A DNA stretch of 64,000 bases from Bacteroidia bacterium. GTDB taxonomy: Bacteria; Bacteroidota; Bacteroidia; J057. A model generated the notes under the pieces. That model was not told the origin of the DNA. It did no database searches and was given only the letters and a program-made list of their open reading frames with translations. The stretch is from contig JAUIGE010000005.1 of assembly GCA_030430205.1 (NCBI GenBank), forward strand, positions 1 to 64,000. The letters are read 5' to 3'. A program made the position numbers and the translations under genes. Positions 52,590 through 62,303 of the stretch are shown piece after piece (position 1 is the stretch's first letter; each line of letters begins with the position of its first letter).

Positions 52590-53972
52590 TTAAACCACCA
52601 AAGAGGTTTTACCTCTTTTGATAAACTGCCCGTAACCGGGCTGGATATGGCATGCGCCATCTTCAATGGCGACTTGTCCGCGCAGGATCACGATCTCGCT
52701 TTTGCCTTTCACTTCCCAGCCTTCATAGGCGGAGTAGTCCACGTTCATGTGGTGAGATTGGGCGGAGATGCTATGTCTTTTTTGTGGGTCAAAAATCAGT
52801 ATATCGGCGTCTGAGCCGATGGCGAGTGTGCCTTTTCGGGGAAACATGCCAAAGATTTTGGCGGCATTCGTGGAGGTGATCTCCACGTATTTTTGCAGGG
52901 AGATCCTTCCTGTGGCGACGCCTTCGGAGAAGAGCAGCTCCATGCGATGCTCGATGCCGGGATGGCCGTTGGGGATTTTGGAAAAGTCGTTTTCGCCCAT
53001 CTTTTTCTGCTCCCACATAAAGGGACAATGGTCTGTTCCCAGCACCTGAATCAATCCCTGATTGATGCCTGCCCAAAGAGCCGTCTGGTCCTTTTTCTTG
53101 CGCAAAGGCGGGCTCATAACCCATTTTGCCCCTTCAAAATTCCTTTCATAGAGGGAGGCGTCCAGCAGAAGATATTGGGTGCAGGTCTCAACAAAGACCT
53201 TTTGATTGCGCTGAGTGGCGAGCCGCACGGCATTGAGCGCGCCTTCGCAGGTCATGTGAACGATATAGCCGGGACAGCCGGTATAGTGCAGCATATCTGT
53301 AAAACGCGCTGAAGCTTCTGCTTCCGTGACTTCCGGCTGAGAGAGATAATGATAGAGCGGGGCAAGTTTGCCCTCTGAGCGATGCTGCGAAATAAGCGAA
53401 TCGATCATGTCACCATTGGTGGCGTGCACGGTGACGAGGCCACCCTTGTCGCGGACCACCTGCATCAATTGCACCATCTGCCCATCGTCGATCATCAAAG
53501 CGCCTTTGTAGGCCATGAAGGTTTTGAAAGAAGTAATGCCTTCTTCTTCAATGAATTGCACGACTTCCTTCGCGACTTCGTCGTTGAAATCTGTCACAGC
53601 CATGTGAAAGGAATAATCGCCGACGGCGGTTCCGCTGGCGCGGCCTTGCCATGCGGCAAGGGCATTGTGCAGGCTGTCGCCTTGCGTTTGCAGGATGAAG
53701 TCGATCACCATGGTGGTGCCACCATGAAGGGCAGCACGGGTTCCCGTTGTATAATCATCACTCGAAAAAGTGCCCATAAAGGGCATGTCGAGGTGAACAT
53801 GCGGATCAATGCCGCCAGGCATGACGAGTTTGCCGGAGGCATCTATGACGCGATCCGCGCTATAGGAAAGCTCTTTTCCAATGGCCATAATTTTTTCCCC
53901 TTCCACATAGATATCTGCGATGAAATCTGCTTCTGTGGTGACGACGCGGCCGTTTTTGATCAATATTGACAT
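52590..53972 (-). CDS. hydA: Dihydropyrimidinase (hydantoinase)
   Basis: The 460-residue amidohydrolase has the HVHLDMPF metal motif and the SFKTFMAYKG segment that holds the carbamylated lysine. Later metal-binding segments are VHATN and GTDHCPF. It opens dihydrouracil to N-carbamoyl-beta-alanine. It lies between the permease and the ureidopropionase, as expected for the pathway. Confidence 0.94.
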   Translation of the reverse strand: MSILIKNGRVVTTEADFIADIYVEGEKIMAIGKELSYSADRVIDASGKLVMPGGIDPHVHLDMPFMGTFSSDDYTTGTRAALHGGTTMVIDFILQTQGDSLHNALAAWQGRASGTAVGDYSFHMAVTDFNDEVAKEVVQFIEEEGITSFKTFMAYKGALMIDDGQMVQLMQVVRDKGGLVTVHATNGDMIDSLISQHRSEGKLAPLYHYLSQPEVTEAEASARFTDMLHYTGCPGYIVHMTCEGALNAVRLATQRNQKVFVETCTQYLLLDASLYERNFEGAKWVMSPPLRKKKDQTALWAGINQGLIQVLGTDHCPFMWEQKKMGENDFSKIPNGHPGIEHRMELLFSEGVATGRISLQKYVEITSTNAAKIFGMFPRKGTLAIGSDADILIFDPQKRHSISAQSHHMNVDYSAYEGWEVKGKSEIVILRGQVAIEDGACHIQPGYGQFIKRGKTSLVV

Positions 53973-53983
53973 GGTCTATTCGT

Positions 53984-55678
53984 TCAAGGATTTTTTTTCA
54001 TCAAAATATAATACAAAAAGAAAGAGACAGCAAAGCCCGTAAACCACGAAAGCTTATACAGAGGTTCCAGCATAGGCACAAAATACCCAATCAGGGCAAT
54101 GCCTACACCTGCGACCAGCGATATCATCGCCGCAGAATTCACACCATTTCCATAGCTATAAGCGCCATTTTCCTTATACAATTCGGCCACCTTCATTTCC
54201 TTTTTTCGCAGCCAGTAATAGTCTGCCAGCATGATGCCCAGCACAGGCCCCAGCAAACCACTGACGAAAATCAAAATATTGCTGATCTCATCCATCAGAA
54301 ACCAGGGACAGATGAGGATGCCGATGATTCCTGTGATGATGCCCCCCATCCGGAAGCTGATTTTTTTGGGAAAAAGGTTCGAAAAGGCATTGGCCGGAGC
54401 GATGACGTTGGCAGCGATATTGGTGCTGAGTGTGGCTATGATCATGAATATTTGGGCAATGATGACCACCAGCGGATTGTCGAATTTTGCCAAAAGCGAT
54501 ACGGGATCCCAGGGCGCGTCATTGCCGATCAGCACATCGTCAAAATTGACGACGGCGGCACAAGTCACGAATATCGCGACAAAGGAGTAGAGCATCATCG
54601 TGCCGGGAAGGCCGATAAACTGACCAGCGACCTGGTCGCGCTGCGTAGCCGCGTAGCGGGTGATATCAGCGATGCTCAGCGACATCGTCGCCCAAAAACC
54701 GAGCATGATCGTCAGCCAGAGAATGTAGCTCCAGATTTTGTCGCTGAAGCTTTGGGATTCAGTTGTTCGGAGGGTAGGGGACACTTTGCTGGAAACAACA
54801 GGACCGTTTTCGGTTTGCCTGCGAAAATCCAGCTGAATATCGGCTTCCTCCGCAAAATTTACCTGCAAGGCCTGAGCGGGAATGGCCTGCCAGCCGGTGC
54901 TTTGCCCATCTACTTCCAGCCTGAATTCTTCAGCTTTAACCTCCCCGTCCCATGATTTTATCAAATTAAAATGCAGCCTTTGTTGGCCATTTTCACTGAC
55001 AAGCTCCACCGCTGGCACTTCGAGCTGCTTACTTTGTTCCAATACAATTCCAAATCCACCCGCCTGATTGGCGCCCCAGCCGATCATCAAAAATCCTATC
55101 AGGATAAGGATAGGAGCAGAATATTGCTCCAAAAATTTGATGCTTTCCATCCCTTTCCAGATGAAATAGATATTGATAAACCAGAAGATGGCGAAGGAAA
55201 TAAATTTACCGACGGAGAGGCCAGCGGCCCCTTCTGCGCCTGTCAGCGCATTGAAAATGGCGTAGATCGCCAGGCCACCTATCCAGGTCTGGATCCCAAA
55301 CCAGCCGCAGGCTACGATGGCCCGCACCAGGGCGGGCAAGTGGATCCCTTGGGTACCGAAAGAAGCGCGTCCGATCACCGGAAAGGGAATGCCGTATTTC
55401 ACGCCGGCATGGCCGTTTAACACCATGGGAATGGTAATGATAAGATTTGCTAAGCCAATGATAATCAGGGCTTCCAGCCAGTTCATGCCACTGCCGATCA
55501 TATAGGAAGCCAGCAGATAGGTAGGAATACAAACCGCCATGCCGACCCACAAGGCGGACAAATGCCATTTGCTCCAGCTCCGCTTTTCAGGCGGCACGGG
55601 AGCGAGGTCTTCGCTGTATAGATCAGAAGCCGAAAGGTCTTCGGTCAGGGTGACGATTTCGTTTTCGTTTGTATTCAT
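53984..55678 (-). CDS. NCS1 nucleobase:cation symporter with an extra soluble insertion
   Basis: The 564-residue protein has twelve membrane segments and NCS1 family segments (WVGMAVCIPTYLLAS, HAGVKYGIPFPVIGRASFG, LGFWATMSLSIADITRYA). It probably imports uracil, cytosine or allantoin-like compounds. Between segments that normally adjoin (about residues 213-312) lies a soluble insertion of about 100 residues rich in Glu, Gln and Val, with beta-strand character. It is absent from typical members of about 480 residues. The gene overlaps the upstream aminotransferase stop by 4 bases. Confidence 0.9.
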   Translation of the reverse strand: MNTNENEIVTLTEDLSASDLYSEDLAPVPPEKRSWSKWHLSALWVGMAVCIPTYLLASYMIGSGMNWLEALIIIGLANLIITIPMVLNGHAGVKYGIPFPVIGRASFGTQGIHLPALVRAIVACGWFGIQTWIGGLAIYAIFNALTGAEGAAGLSVGKFISFAIFWFINIYFIWKGMESIKFLEQYSAPILILIGFLMIGWGANQAGGFGIVLEQSKQLEVPAVELVSENGQQRLHFNLIKSWDGEVKAEEFRLEVDGQSTGWQAIPAQALQVNFAEEADIQLDFRRQTENGPVVSSKVSPTLRTTESQSFSDKIWSYILWLTIMLGFWATMSLSIADITRYAATQRDQVAGQFIGLPGTMMLYSFVAIFVTCAAVVNFDDVLIGNDAPWDPVSLLAKFDNPLVVIIAQIFMIIATLSTNIAANVIAPANAFSNLFPKKISFRMGGIITGIIGILICPWFLMDEISNILIFVSGLLGPVLGIMLADYYWLRKKEMKVAELYKENGAYSYGNGVNSAAMISLVAGVGIALIGYFVPMLEPLYKLSWFTGFAVSFFLYYILMKKNP

Positions 55679-57027
55679 GCGCCTGTATAATAGCTGTCCG
55701 AAATGGAAAGGGCCTGGGAGATAATGGCTAAGCCTTCGTCAATTTCTGCTTCGGTCGTATTGAGCGGAGGAGCAATGAAGATAAAATTCCATTTTACAAA
55801 AGTGAACATGCCCAGATCCCTGATTTTTGCAGCGACTTTGAAGGTGATTTCGGATTCAGAAGCTTTCGCATTGAAAGGAGCGATCGGCTCTTTGGTAGCG
55901 CGGTCTTTGACCAATTCCATCGCACCCAATAAGCCCGTATTTCTGAAATCTCCCAAAGAAGGATGTTGGGAGAATAAATCAGCCACTTTGCTCTCAAGGT
56001 AATGGCCCATGCGGGCGGCATTTTCCACCATATTCTCCTCCTGCATGATTTTGATATTTTCCACTCCAGCGGCACAGGAAACCGGATGGGCAGAATAGGT
56101 CAGGCCGATAATCAGGGGATTGTCGTCAAAATGCTTCGCAATGGTATCTGTAACCACTGTGCCGCCCAGCGGCAGATAGCCCGAAGTCAGGCCCTTGGCT
56201 ATCGCCATGATATCCGGCGTGACGCCGTGATGATCCACCCCAAACCATTTGCCCGTACGGCCAAAGCCACTCATGACTTCGTCGGCGATCAGCAGGATGC
56301 CGTATTTGTCGGCGATGCGCCGCAAGCCCTGCCAGTACCTGGCGGGATACTTGATGCAGCCCGAAGTGCCGGACTCGCCTTCATAGAGAAGGGCAGCGAT
56401 GCTGTCGGGATTTTCATACTGGATGACCCTTTCCAGCTGTTGAAGGGCCATTTCTCCACAATCCTCCATGCTCTCCGTGCCCCAGGGACAGCGGTAGAAA
56501 TAGGGATTTTCCACCTGGACAAAATGAGGGGCCGCAGAGCGACCAATGGGAAATTTGCGGGGATCCCCGCTGGCGGACATCGCACCGTAGGTGGCGCCGT
56601 GATAGGAGCGGTATTGGGAAATGATTTTTTCCCGGCCGGTGTAGATGCGTGCGATTTTGATCGCATTTTCGATCGCCTCGGCACCGCCGAGGGTGAAGAA
56701 AGTCTTCGTCAGGTTCCCTGGCGTCACTTCGGCGATCAATCGCCCGAGCTCGCCACGCGCCTGCGTGGTAGCGCCCGGGTAGACATAACTCAGCTCCTGC
56801 ATCTGGCGGGCGACCGCCTCGGTGATGCGCTGGTTGCCGTGGCCGATGTTGACATTCATCAGCTGGGAGGAAAAGTCAAGGTACTTTTTGCCATCTCTGT
56901 CCCAGAGGTAGGAGCCTTTGCCACGCTCGATATTGAGCGGGTTGAGGCCTGCCTGCTTGGACCAGCTGAAAAGGGTGTAATCCTTGCAGTCTTGTATGAT
57001 TTGTTGTTTATCTTTTATGAGTTCCAT
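55675..57027 (-). CDS. Class III omega-aminotransferase (beta-alanine type)
   Basis: The 450-residue PLP enzyme has the cofactor segment LIADEVMSGFGRTGKWFG and the Schiff-base lysine in IAKGLTSGYLPLGG. Similarity to beta-alanine:pyruvate and other omega-amino-acid aminotransferases and the operon context point to beta-alanine to malonate semialdehyde. For thymine-derived substrate it would give methylmalonate semialdehyde. It sits second in the operon. Confidence 0.9.
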   Translation of the reverse strand: MELIKDKQQIIQDCKDYTLFSWSKQAGLNPLNIERGKGSYLWDRDGKKYLDFSSQLMNVNIGHGNQRITEAVARQMQELSYVYPGATTQARGELGRLIAEVTPGNLTKTFFTLGGAEAIENAIKIARIYTGREKIISQYRSYHGATYGAMSASGDPRKFPIGRSAAPHFVQVENPYFYRCPWGTESMEDCGEMALQQLERVIQYENPDSIAALLYEGESGTSGCIKYPARYWQGLRRIADKYGILLIADEVMSGFGRTGKWFGVDHHGVTPDIMAIAKGLTSGYLPLGGTVVTDTIAKHFDDNPLIIGLTYSAHPVSCAAGVENIKIMQEENMVENAARMGHYLESKVADLFSQHPSLGDFRNTGLLGAMELVKDRATKEPIAPFNAKASESEITFKVAAKIRDLGMFTFVKWNFIFIAPPLNTTEAEIDEGLAIISQALSISDSYYTGA

Positions 57028-57063
57028 GATTTTTTCAATTTTCTTTTTGAGCCTGTGGCGTGA

Positions 57064-58527
57064 TTAACTCATCCAGTTTGTCTTGTCTTCCGGATTCCAC
57101 TTGGTAGTAGTTTTTTTGTTTTGGGTCCAAAACTCGATGGAGCTTTTGCCGGTGATGTCGCCTACGCCAAATTTGGATTCGTTCCATCCGCCGAAAGAGA
57201 AAGGCTCTCTGGGCACTGGAACGCCGATATTGACGCCGATCATACCAGCGCTGGCGCCTTCCATGACGCGTTTGGCGAGTCCGCCATTTTCGGTGAATAC
57301 CGCCGCTGCATTTCCGTAATTGGAACCATTTTCAATCTGAATGGCTTCTTCCACATCCTTTGCACGGATGATCGAAATGACGGGTCCAAAGATCTCTTCT
57401 TTGGCTACGCTCATGTCAGGTCTGACATGATCTATGATGGTCGGTCCGACATAAAAGCCGCCTTCGCGGCCCGGAACGGTCGCGCCTCTGCCATCCACCA
57501 GGATGGTGGCTCCCTGCTGCTCAGCCTCCGTGATATAGCGCTCTATGCGCTCTTTGGCTTCTTTGCTGATGACAGAACCGAGGTTCTCGCCGGGCACGAT
57601 GGCCTTCGCCTCCTCGACCATGCGGTCGATGATATGCTGGACGCGGTCCACGCCGACCATGACGGAGGCAGCCATGCAGCGCTGTCCGGCGCAGCCGGAC
57701 ATGGAGGCGACCACATTGCTAGCGGTCATCGCCAGGTTGGCGTCCGGCAGGACGATGAGGTGGTTTTTGGCGCCGCCCAGCGCTACGCAGCGCTGGAGGT
57801 TGGAGGTCGCTCGTCTGTAGACGATCTTGGCCACGCGGGTAGAACCGACAAAAGATGTCGCTTTGATGTCAGGATGATCGCAGATCGCTTCCACGATCTC
57901 TTTTCCGCCATTTACCACATTGAAAACGCCGTCGGGAAGCCCTGCTTCTTTCAGCAGCTCAGCCATGCGCATGGCGCTGAGCGGGACCATCTCTGAAGGT
58001 TTCAGAATCACACAATTGCCCAGGGCAATGGCGTTGGGCACGGTCCAGTGCGGGACCATATTGGGAAAGTTGAAGGGGCTGATGCAGGCCACCACGCCCA
58101 GGGGTTTTCTTTCTATTCTACACTCCACGCCCCGGCTTACTTCCTGAATTTCGTTGGTGACGATTTGGGGCAGAGAGACAGTAAATTCGCAAAGCTCCAT
58201 GCTTTTCATCACTTCGGCGCGGGACTCGCCCAGGGTTTTGCCATTTTCCAATTGAACCAGCTGGGACAAGTCCTCCATATTTTCTTCCAGCAATTGGCGG
58301 TATCTGAAAAATACCTGGATGCGCTCTTTGAGGGTCAGGCCTGACCAGGCGGGATAGGCTGCTTTTGCAGCTGCTACAGCCTGATTCAGCTCCTGGGCTG
58401 TGCTCATCGGCAGAGAAGAAATCACGGAGCCATCCAACGGGCTGATGACATCCATGGATGCCTGTCCATTTCGTTCAAATTTTCCGTTGATGAAGTTTTT
58501 GACTTGAGGTTGTTTTGATGCATGCAT
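57064..58527 (-). CDS. mmsA: CoA-acylating (methyl)malonate-semialdehyde dehydrogenase
   Basis: The 487-residue aldehyde dehydrogenase has MmsA features: NFINGKFERNG, PFNFPNMVPHWTVPNAIALGN, the catalytic Cys in GCAGQRCMA and PREPFSFGGWNESKFG. MmsA converts malonate semialdehyde to acetyl-CoA, or the methyl form to propionyl-CoA, with CoA and NAD. It is the first gene of the pyrimidine-degradation operon and links it to central metabolism. Confidence 0.94.
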   Translation of the reverse strand: MHASKQPQVKNFINGKFERNGQASMDVISPLDGSVISSLPMSTAQELNQAVAAAKAAYPAWSGLTLKERIQVFFRYRQLLEENMEDLSQLVQLENGKTLGESRAEVMKSMELCEFTVSLPQIVTNEIQEVSRGVECRIERKPLGVVACISPFNFPNMVPHWTVPNAIALGNCVILKPSEMVPLSAMRMAELLKEAGLPDGVFNVVNGGKEIVEAICDHPDIKATSFVGSTRVAKIVYRRATSNLQRCVALGGAKNHLIVLPDANLAMTASNVVASMSGCAGQRCMAASVMVGVDRVQHIIDRMVEEAKAIVPGENLGSVISKEAKERIERYITEAEQQGATILVDGRGATVPGREGGFYVGPTIIDHVRPDMSVAKEEIFGPVISIIRAKDVEEAIQIENGSNYGNAAAVFTENGGLAKRVMEGASAGMIGVNIGVPVPREPFSFGGWNESKFGVGDITGKSSIEFWTQNKKTTTKWNPEDKTNWMS

Positions 58528-58593
58528 AACAAAGAAGATCTTTTGGGATAAAGCAGGAGCTGAGCGCTCATGGTATCTAAATGTAAAGAATTC

Positions 58594-58626
58594 TTTGAAA
58601 AAAGTTAGCTAAACTCACTAAATTTG
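58594..58626 (+). promoter_or_regulatory. Bacteroidota-type promoter of the 58661 lipoprotein
   Basis: A -33 TTTG (58594-58597) and a -7 TAAATTTG (58619-58626) are separated by 21 bases, the expected arrangement. The ATG lies 34 bases after the -7 box. Confidence 0.6.
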
Positions 58627-58660
58627 CCCCATTGGCGTCATTTCCCTTTACCCCATTTAC

Positions 58661-59317
58661 ATGAAAACTCTCCTGCTGATTTTTGTTTGCCTATTTATAT
58701 GGAGCTGTCAACCTGACACAGGACAGGATCAGCAAGCTGAGGATACGGCTACAAACACAGAAGATTCTCTTCCGCCTTCCCAGATAGATTCCCCTAAAAA
58801 AGAAGATGTCCCTACGCCTGCCGCAGCAAGCGAGTTGGAAACAGCGGCCCTCAGTTTTCATAGCTGGTATTTAACCCACATCAACAATTTTGAGAGCGAG
58901 GTGCCCACAGATGCTTTTGTCGTAGAAGGGGAAAATGGCAAATGTAAACTTGAAATGGAGCCTTATTTTAAGGAATTGCGCAAGCTGGGAACGATTTCAG
59001 AGGCTTTTATACAAGCAGAAAAAAACCGCCTTGCACCTTGTGCTGAAGAGATGGCCCAAACAGATTGGGAGGACTATATGCTGGGGAATGTATGTGATAT
59101 GCTCCAGTATTTTTACTGGATTGATAGCCAGGAGACCATGGAATTTGTTGAGCTGGACAAAATGGCCCTGGCCGGAGACAGCGCTGTCGCACAACTTCGG
59201 TTTTACGATGTTTTTAAGGGAGAAAAAAAATATTGGGAAGACTTGCAGGCAGAAGTCCTACTGGCCTCAGAGGACAGTATTTGGCGGATTATCTCCATTA
59301 CTCATCATAGTAATTGA
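58661..59317 (+). CDS. Hypothetical lipoprotein (DUF3828-like)
   Basis: The 218-residue product has a lipobox FIWSC (Cys about 16) followed by an acidic, disordered linker (about 20-60). A compact domain follows, with SFHSWYLTHINNF, CAEEMAQTDWEDYML, and a terminal strand DSIWRIISI. This pattern resembles DUF3828 proteins of unknown function. It overlaps the convergent Plug-like gene by 20 bases. Confidence 0.65.
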   Translation: MKTLLLIFVCLFIWSCQPDTGQDQQAEDTATNTEDSLPPSQIDSPKKEDVPTPAAASELETAALSFHSWYLTHINNFESEVPTDAFVVEGENGKCKLEMEPYFKELRKLGTISEAFIQAEKNRLAPCAEEMAQTDWEDYMLGNVCDMLQYFYWIDSQETMEFVELDKMALAGDSAVAQLRFYDVFKGEKKYWEDLQAEVLLASEDSIWRIISITHHSN

Positions 59318-60605
59318 TCGGCTGGTAGCCAACCAGCTTATAGTAGCGATCGGTAGGAGCCCGGTGGTACACCAGCACGGTATAATAATTTTCTGTATCA
59401 TAGGCTTTTCCTTCAAAAACCGTCTCATTGATAAGCCCCGTGGCATTATCTACCGCCACATATTTGTAATCGAAATAGCCCTGCTTCATCAAAATATTAG
59501 CCTCATAGCGGCGCGCCGCTTCATTATATGTCATCTGGCAGGCAGGCTGCGGCTTCCAGAGAGAAAATTCTCCAAAGACATAGACCTTGTGGTTGGGAAG
59601 AGGCTCACTCATCTGTAGCCGAAAGTTGTTATTTACATAATCAGCCTCGTAATCCGGATAATTGTATTCCTTCACATCTATGACAAAACTGCCATTCAAA
59701 TCGGCTCTTTGGCCATAGGTGTTTTTGAATCGGGCTTCATCTGTAAACATGGTCACCTCGTACATTTCCTCCGTGTCGGTGATGTCTTTGACAGATTCGG
59801 AGAAAAACTGGGTGCTGCGGTTGTCATGGAAGCGAAATTCATTTCCAGCAGGAAAGCTGGCATTGAGCTCATCTATGATGTACTCAAATTGACCGTTGCC
59901 CTGAAACCGCGGGCGCATGCCTTCGAGGGCATTGTCCCACCGCCAGTTTTGCATGACCTTGACGATCAGGTCATTGGCGGGGTTGAAGACGCGCAGGCGC
60001 TGAGAGGGTGTGATGGAAAAAGCCAGCTCGTCCAGGCGCTGCCGCTCAATGCGCGCATTGAGGATGCGCGTAGGTTGTATCGCCGTGAGGCGATCAGCCA
60101 CCACAAAGCGGCGCGTCAGCACCACCTCCTGATCGCCATAGGCGCGGTATATCTTGAGCAGGTAGTTGCCGCTCATCTTGAAGCGGCTGTTTTCATCCGG
60201 AAAGGAGTAGCGATAATGCGCATAATTCACTTTCGTATTTTCCGAAAAACGATAGTCGTTGATGCGTTGCTGCGCAAAGCCTTCAAAAAACTCAATCGGT
60301 ATACTGAAAGTCGGTTCCCAATTGTGATCACAGGAGACAAAGTCAACCATAAACTCAGACTGAGGCTCTGTCACGGGCAGGATTTCATCAAATTCCACGG
60401 TGAGTGGGACCTGATTTTCCATGAAAATGACAGGATATGAGTTGGTAAAAGTACCTCTGTAAAAGAGGACTGTATGTATGTCGGGATCGTAGATATGATC
60501 GTCGTAGATCAATTCCTGCTCCGCAGGAGCGGAGCGAAAGGAAACAAATAAGAAACTGCTGAAAAGCAAAACGGGGAAAAGTAGAAGGAAAAAATAGTTT
60601 TTCAT
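59298..60605 (-). CDS. Type IX secretion system Plug-like protein (DUF5103)
   Basis: The 435-residue protein has a signal peptide and the DUF5103 pattern: YDPDIHTVLFYRGTF, the CDHNWEPT segment and NYAHYRYSFP. RRFVVAD and NWRWDNA follow, and a C-terminal immunoglobulin-like region carries VYVFGEFSLW. In Flavobacterium, Plug closes the periplasmic end of the SprA channel. A copy here together with sprA fits an active T9SS. Confidence 0.85.
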   Translation of the reverse strand: MKNYFFLLLFPVLLFSSFLFVSFRSAPAEQELIYDDHIYDPDIHTVLFYRGTFTNSYPVIFMENQVPLTVEFDEILPVTEPQSEFMVDFVSCDHNWEPTFSIPIEFFEGFAQQRINDYRFSENTKVNYAHYRYSFPDENSRFKMSGNYLLKIYRAYGDQEVVLTRRFVVADRLTAIQPTRILNARIERQRLDELAFSITPSQRLRVFNPANDLIVKVMQNWRWDNALEGMRPRFQGNGQFEYIIDELNASFPAGNEFRFHDNRSTQFFSESVKDITDTEEMYEVTMFTDEARFKNTYGQRADLNGSFVIDVKEYNYPDYEADYVNNNFRLQMSEPLPNHKVYVFGEFSLWKPQPACQMTYNEAARRYEANILMKQGYFDYKYVAVDNATGLINETVFEGKAYDTENYYTVLVYHRAPTDRYYKLVGYQPINYYDE

Positions 60606-60725
60606 CGGAAAGTCATAAAGAGGTCAAAATAACGAAAGAAGCAGCATAATAATATGAATCCCTCAAAAAGGGCCTCCCAAAATTATGCAATGCTTTCTTT
60701 CCTGATTTTGTAAAGCTCTTTTTGG

Positions 60726-62291
60726 TTACCTCAAAACCATCACCTTCAAGCCTGAAACATATTCTCCAGCCTTCATCTGAAGGAAATAACTTCCTTCTGC
60801 CAAATCTCCCAGATCTGCCTGCAATTGATGTTTTCCCATGGAGAAAAAAGCATTCTCCTCCAGCTTTTTCACTACTTGTCCATTCAGATCATACAAAGTC
60901 AGTGAAACCTCCTCATGACTTCCCAGCCCGAAGGCGATATTCACCTGGTCTTTTACAGGGTTGGGATACACACTGTAAAGTTTGTTTTGGGGGAAAGTGA
61001 AAAGGGCTCCCAGCTCTTCATCGGACAAAAGGATGTTTTCATCCCCTGGCTGATAGGGCACATAGCCGATCGGCAGGTAATACATTTCGTCAGTCGTTTT
61101 TTCGCCCCAGCGCATCTGCTGAGGCGGGCTATGAGGGTTGAGCGGATTGCCTGCGGTATTGTCATAGCTTGCGAAAGCATGGATCTCGCTACCGGCAAGC
61201 ACCTTGATCAGATGATCAAAGCTATAACTGCCCTGCCAGTTGAAATCCCAGTTGGGGATGCTGATCAGGGGCGTGGTATCGCCTGTGGGAGAGACGGCAT
61301 ACACTTCCCAATCCTTGCCCAGCAAGTGCATGTGCGGCGTGATATTGACCAGACTGATGTCTGTGGAGACTTGCCACAGGCCATGAAAACGGATAACTGT
61401 ATCCGGCGGAATGATAAAAGGCCCATTCACAAGAGTACCCAGAAAAGGATGCATCAGGTGGCTTTGCAGGTAGCGTTGCACGGGTTCTTTTTTGAAAAAA
61501 ATATTTACCGTGCTGGAATCCCAGCTGTCAGCCTGCCAGGGGGCATAATGCATTTGCACCATGAGGTCCGAGCCTGCATACATTTTTTGCCCGATGCCGT
61601 CGGGAAAGAAACGCGGAATCTGCCCTGGCACATAGCCAGGATACTGGTTGTTGCGCAGGCCCGTCACGCCAAAGCCGCCAAAGGCTTCATAGCCATAGCC
61701 TGGATCATTGGCATCCAGAAGCTGTGCCTGGCCCGTGGTGTCAAAGGCAAAAAGGGCATGGTGCACGATTTGCGTATTGCCTGGCCTCAACTCCATGGCT
61801 GCCACATCCTTGTCTTCTGTTAAGCCGGTTGGCAAAACAAAAATGCGGTATTCATCCACATTATTTCCTTCATGAAAATAAGCCTCTTCGAAACTCAGCA
61901 CCAGATCTGGCTCACCCAGCAATGATCCCGTCGGAAAAGACGGAAAAGCAGGCTCCAGCATGGGGTCGCCTTGTGGCGCACCAGCGATCACCCAATCTCT
62001 GATTAGCTGGATTTCCTGCTCGCTGAGGTGGTTTTCTCCGAGAAAAGAAGCATAGGCCGGATCGGGCTGCCAGGGCGGCATATAGCGAATTTCGGTCACA
62101 TACTGCACCATGCCTGCCCAGGCAGCGACTTCATTGTAATTGGTGAAGGGCATAGGCCCTATCTCGCCCTGCCGGTGACAAAAACTGCATTTGTTGTAGA
62201 TGATGGGCGCGATGTCCTGGGAGAAGTTGGGGCTTTGGGCGAAGCCTTCGCTCAATAGAAGGAAGGGGAGGAGGAAAAGGATTTTTTTCAT
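60726..62291 (-). CDS. Cytochrome c / copper type II monooxygenase-like protein with T9SS sorting domain
   Basis: The 521-residue secreted protein has a heme c site CSFCH near the start. Copper-binding segments of the peptidylglycine monooxygenase (PHM) type follow: IVHHALFAF, VQMHYAP and PHMHLLGKDWEV. A type A sorting domain includes VYPNPVKDQVNIAF. It should be exported by T9SS. Whether it hydroxylates a substrate or only transfers electrons is unknown. The redoxin gene ends 12 bases upstream. Confidence 0.85.
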   Translation of the reverse strand: MKKILFLLPFLLLSEGFAQSPNFSQDIAPIIYNKCSFCHRQGEIGPMPFTNYNEVAAWAGMVQYVTEIRYMPPWQPDPAYASFLGENHLSEQEIQLIRDWVIAGAPQGDPMLEPAFPSFPTGSLLGEPDLVLSFEEAYFHEGNNVDEYRIFVLPTGLTEDKDVAAMELRPGNTQIVHHALFAFDTTGQAQLLDANDPGYGYEAFGGFGVTGLRNNQYPGYVPGQIPRFFPDGIGQKMYAGSDLMVQMHYAPWQADSWDSSTVNIFFKKEPVQRYLQSHLMHPFLGTLVNGPFIIPPDTVIRFHGLWQVSTDISLVNITPHMHLLGKDWEVYAVSPTGDTTPLISIPNWDFNWQGSYSFDHLIKVLAGSEIHAFASYDNTAGNPLNPHSPPQQMRWGEKTTDEMYYLPIGYVPYQPGDENILLSDEELGALFTFPQNKLYSVYPNPVKDQVNIAFGLGSHEEVSLTLYDLNGQVVKKLEENAFFSMGKHQLQADLGDLAEGSYFLQMKAGEYVSGLKVMVLR

Positions 62292-62303
62292 GCTTGAAGA
62301 GGT

